64,000 nucleotides of DNA from Acidobacteriota bacterium (GTDB lineage: Bacteria > Acidobacteriota > Thermoanaerobaculia > Gp7-AA8). The notes below the pieces were generated by a model. It searched no databases and was not told where the DNA came from. It was given only the letters and a program-made list of their open reading frames with translations. The stretch's first letter is position 1, and each line of letters starts with the position of its first letter. The DNA is taken from contig JAFATB010000014.1 of the NCBI GenBank assembly GCA_019244185.1, forward strand, positions 189,587-253,586. Reading direction: 5' to 3'. This document shows positions 61,997 to 64,000 of this stretch, one piece after another. The translations under genes were made by a program, and so were the position numbers.

Positions 61997-62665
61997 TTAC
62001 TGCGCCGGCGGCGCCTGAATGTGAATCTCGACGCGGCGGTTCAGCTGCCGTCCCTCGGCCGTGTCATTCGTCGCTTTCGGCCGGCTCTCGCCGTAGCCGT
62101 AGACGACCACGTTGCGCGACGGCACGCCCTGATCGATGAGGTAGTCGGCCACGTTCGCGGCGCGCTGCTCGGAGAGGCGCTGGTTGTACTCGTCGGTGCC
62201 GACCGAGTCGGTGTGCCCTTCCACGTTGATCCGGTTGTCCGGATACTGCCGGAAGTTCGACGCGAGATCATTGAGCGTCGTGCGCGACGCCGAACGAAGA
62301 TCGGCCGAGTTGAAGTCGAAGAGGATGTCGCTCGTCAGGCGCACGTCGATCTCGCCCTCGGACGGACGCGTCACTTCGACGCCTTCGATCTGACGGAGCT
62401 CCTGCTCCTGCTTGTCCATGCGGTGTCCGACGGCCGCGCCGACCGCGGTGCCGACCGCCGCGCCGACGACCGCGCCCGTGCGGTTGTTGCCGCCCTGGTT
62501 GCCGATGACCGCGCCCGCGATGGCGCCGGCGACCGCGCCGATCGCCGCACCGCGCTTCGTCTTGCGGTTGTTGTTCGGCGACGACGACGTGCTCGTGTCG
62601 TTCGTCGTCGCGCAGGCGACGGCGAAGATCGTGGCGAGAATGAGAACCATACCTTTGCGTAGCAT
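61997..62665 (-). CDS. OmpA-family lipoprotein with glycine-zipper segment
   Basis: 222 residues. A signal peptide with the lipobox AVAC (Cys near 18), a Gly/Ala-zipper region (AAIGAVAGAIAGAVIGNQGG and TGAVVGAAVGTAVGAAVGHR) and a C-terminal OmpA domain for peptidoglycan binding (ILFDFNSADLRSASRTTLND, VEGHTDSVGTDEYNQRLSEQ, YGYGESRPKATNDTAEGRQL). AGGAGG precedes the ATG. It anchors the outer membrane to the wall. It is a close paralogue of the upstream gene on the same strand. Confidence 0.9.
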   Translation of the reverse strand: MLRKGMVLILATIFAVACATTNDTSTSSSPNNNRKTKRGAAIGAVAGAIAGAVIGNQGGNNRTGAVVGAAVGTAVGAAVGHRMDKQEQELRQIEGVEVTRPSEGEIDVRLTSDILFDFNSADLRSASRTTLNDLASNFRQYPDNRINVEGHTDSVGTDEYNQRLSEQRAANVADYLIDQGVPSRNVVVYGYGESRPKATNDTAEGRQLNRRVEIHIQAPPAQ

Positions 62666-62684
62666 CTGAAACCTCCTGTGCTGC

Positions 62685-62711
62685 AAAAAGAGACGCTCGT
62701 TGCCGAGCGTC
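62685..62711 (-). terminator. Rho-independent terminator of the upstream OmpA-like gene
   Basis: On the minus strand GACGCTCG-GCAA-CGAGCGTC is followed by TCTTTTT, a textbook intrinsic terminator placed just after the second OmpA-like gene (62746-63393). Confidence 0.85.
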
Positions 62712-62745
62712 CCGTTCATTTCACGATCGATACCGACTGGCGGCA

Positions 62746-63393
62746 TCAGCTGTTGGCGCGCACATACAACTCGACGCGACGGTTCGCCTGACGGCCGCTC
62801 GCGGTGGAGTTCGATTCCTTCGGCTTCGCTTCGCCGTAGCCGACCGCGTCGAGACGCGAGCCGCGCACGCCGACGCCTTCGAGGTAGCTCGCGACCGAAT
62901 TGGCGCGGCGCTCGGAGAGGCGCTGGTTGTACGCACTCGAGCCGGTCGAGTCGGTGTGGCCCGCGACGACGATGGTCGTGTCGCCGTACTTGTTGAAGAC
63001 GTCGGCCATCTCGCGGAGCTCGCTGCGGGAGCTCGAGCGGAGCGCCGCGGAGTCGTAGTCGAAGAGGATCTCGTTGCGGACCGTGACCTTCAGCTCGTCT
63101 TCGTCGGTGCGCTGGACGTTGATGCCCTCGATCTGCCGGAGCTCGCGCTCCTGCTTGTCCATCATCGCGCCGACGATTGCGCCGGCGGCGGTGCCGGCGA
63201 GCACGCCGACGGTGGCGCCGCGCTTCGCGCTGTGATGGCCGCGGTTGTTGCCGATGATCGCGCCCGCGATCGCACCGGCCACGCCGCCGATTACGGCGCC
63301 TTTCTTCGTCTTGTCGCGCTCGGTGGCGACGTCCGCGAAGGCAGTGGTTCCGGCGAGGAGCGCAATGAGGATGCTGGCGATGAACTGTTTCAT
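62746..63393 (-). CDS. OmpA-family exported protein with glycine-zipper segment
   Basis: 215 residues from ATG 63393. The signal peptide (FIASILIALLAGTTAFA) lacks a lipobox, unlike its paralogue downstream. The Gly-zipper is GAVIGGVAGAIAGAIIGNNRG and the OmpA domain has ILFDYDSAALRSSSRSELRE, VAGHTDSTGSSAYNQRLSER and the ending GRQANRRVELYV. GGAGGG lies upstream of the ATG. A terminator follows it, so the two paralogues are transcribed separately. It probably binds peptidoglycan. Confidence 0.9.
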   Translation of the reverse strand: MKQFIASILIALLAGTTAFADVATERDKTKKGAVIGGVAGAIAGAIIGNNRGHHSAKRGATVGVLAGTAAGAIVGAMMDKQERELRQIEGINVQRTDEDELKVTVRNEILFDYDSAALRSSSRSELREMADVFNKYGDTTIVVAGHTDSTGSSAYNQRLSERRANSVASYLEGVGVRGSRLDAVGYGEAKPKESNSTASGRQANRRVELYVRANS

Positions 63394-63496
63394 GTGTTCC
63401 CTCCGTGTCTGCCCTGGATTGCGACCGAGGTGCCACGGCCGACATAGATCCGTCAAAAAGTATCCGCGGCGTGGCCGAGCCCGCCGCGTCGGGTGC

Positions 63497-63502
63497 TACC
63501 AT
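63497..63502 (+). promoter_or_regulatory. -10-like hexamer TACCAT
   Basis: TACCAT ends 8 bases before the ATG at 63511 and no ribosome site is present, again a leaderless arrangement. Confidence 0.35.
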
Positions 63503-63510
63503 GCCGCGCC

Positions 63511-64000
63511 ATGCCGGCCGAGCGCTCGATGCAGGACGTGCTGCGTAACCTATTGCAGTACGGCGAGTTGTCGTTTCGCGACTTCATGGAGGTGGCGCTC
63601 TATCACCCGCAGTTTGGCTACTACGCCACGCGCGAAAACCCGGTCGGCCGCAGCGGCGATTACGTCACCGCGCCCGTGCTCAGCCCGGCATTTTCGTTCG
63701 CGATCGGCAGGCTCGTCCGCGAGTTCGTGCGCCGTGCCGAGGGCGCGATGTGCTCCATCGTGGACATCGGATGCGGCGACGGCGGGCTGATCCGCGCGAT
63801 CGCGGCGGAGATCGACGCGCCGCATGCGCGCTTTTTCGGGGTCGACCGCGCGCTCGGACGCGTGCACGACGAGCACGCGCGCGTCACCTTTCTCAACACG
63901 CTCGATCAAGTGCCGCGCGACGGCATGCATGTCATCCTGTCGAACGAGCTCTTCGACGCGTTTCCGTTCGCGCGGCTCATGCAGCGCGGCGAGCACCTGC
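63511..64000 (+). CDS. MidA/NDUFAF7-family SAM-dependent methyltransferase, 3' end outside window
   Basis: The first 163 residues are present and the frame runs off the window end. MidA-family landmarks are LSFRDFMEVALYHPQFGYYA, SGDYVTAPVLSPAFSFAIGR, the SAM motif IVDIGCGDGGLIRAIAAEID and LSNELFDAFPFARLMQRGEH. The family methylates arginine in the respiratory complex I NDUFS2-type subunit in mitochondria; bacterial members have unclear targets. Start ATG 63511 is chosen as the first in-frame codon of this fold; an ATG at 63501 is in another frame. Confidence 0.88.
   Translation, partial: MPAERSMQDVLRNLLQYGELSFRDFMEVALYHPQFGYYATRENPVGRSGDYVTAPVLSPAFSFAIGRLVREFVRRAEGAMCSIVDIGCGDGGLIRAIAAEIDAPHARFFGVDRALGRVHDEHARVTFLNTLDQVPRDGMHVILSNELFDAFPFARLMQRGEHL

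Overview
The window is a 64 kb stretch of gene-dense, GC-rich chromosome with strong GC bias at third codon positions. It carries about 60 genes on both strands and no gap above roughly 180 bp. I saw no rRNA, tRNA, insertion sequence, integrase or CRISPR array. The gene families suggest a didermic, aerobic, soil-type bacterium, most likely an Acidobacteriota member: a TonB-dependent receptor with an N-terminal carboxypeptidase-regulatory domain, an acidobacterial-type VWA protein, paired MacB-like permeases, an M28 peptidase fused to PDZ and TolB-like propeller repeats, ECF sigma factors next to Ser/Thr kinases, and outer-membrane lipoproteins. The phylum is an inference; no phylogenetic marker was available.

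Layout. 1-6.7 kb: NCS1 transporter (cut by the window edge), cupin, methylmalonate-semialdehyde dehydrogenase, amino-acid permease, DUF985 cupin and a frameshifted SnoaL-like gene. 6.8-13.9 kb: one co-oriented operon encoding an HlyD-type adaptor, an ABC ATPase, two FtsX/MacB permeases, an NtrC-family activator and a histidine kinase, preceded by palindromes and a candidate sigma-54 promoter. 13.9-17.5 kb (minus): ECF sigma, anti-sigma and two exported HEAT-repeat proteins. 17.6-21.3 kb: aldo/keto reductase, RhlE-like helicase, membrane-anchored DUF4041/GIY-YIG protein. 21.3-24.3 kb (minus): the most unusual locus, a 100-residue acidic Asp-Gly-Thr repeat peptide with a helical leader-like N-terminus, followed with overlapping ends by a JmjC/cupin oxygenase and a sucrase/ferredoxin-like protein, then a SAM methyltransferase. 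It reads like an undescribed peptide-modification cassette.

24.4-32.1 kb: small membrane protein, kinase and sigma factor with a 128-bp-offset duplication of the kinase start, cNMP-DUF1003 protein, V4R-like protein, PspA operon and two receiver proteins. 32.2-39.7 kb: a consensus promoter and a palindromic TetR-type operator precede a TonB receptor and a coupled set (SDR, KAS III-like, alpha/beta hydrolase, acyl-CoA ligase, TetR) that looks like a lipid or fatty-acyl uptake and conversion operon. 39.8-48.6 kb: VWA protein, deoxyhypusine-synthase-like protein, M28-PDZ-TolB peptidase, lipoprotein and exported proteins. 48.6-64 kb: Cu/Zn SOD lipoprotein, MerA/Lpd-like flavoprotein, YjbQ, zinc-ribbon kinase, PLP lyase, peptide deformylase-like protein, DUF4920, membrane pyrophosphatase, flavin-binding/GAF proteins, hemerythrin, DinB, two OmpA-type proteins and the start of a MidA-type methyltransferase.

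Two sequence habits recur. Genes within operons are mostly joined by ATGA, GTGA or TGATG overlaps. Several single genes have a -10-like TANNNT hexamer 6 to 8 bases before the start codon, which suggests frequent leaderless transcription.
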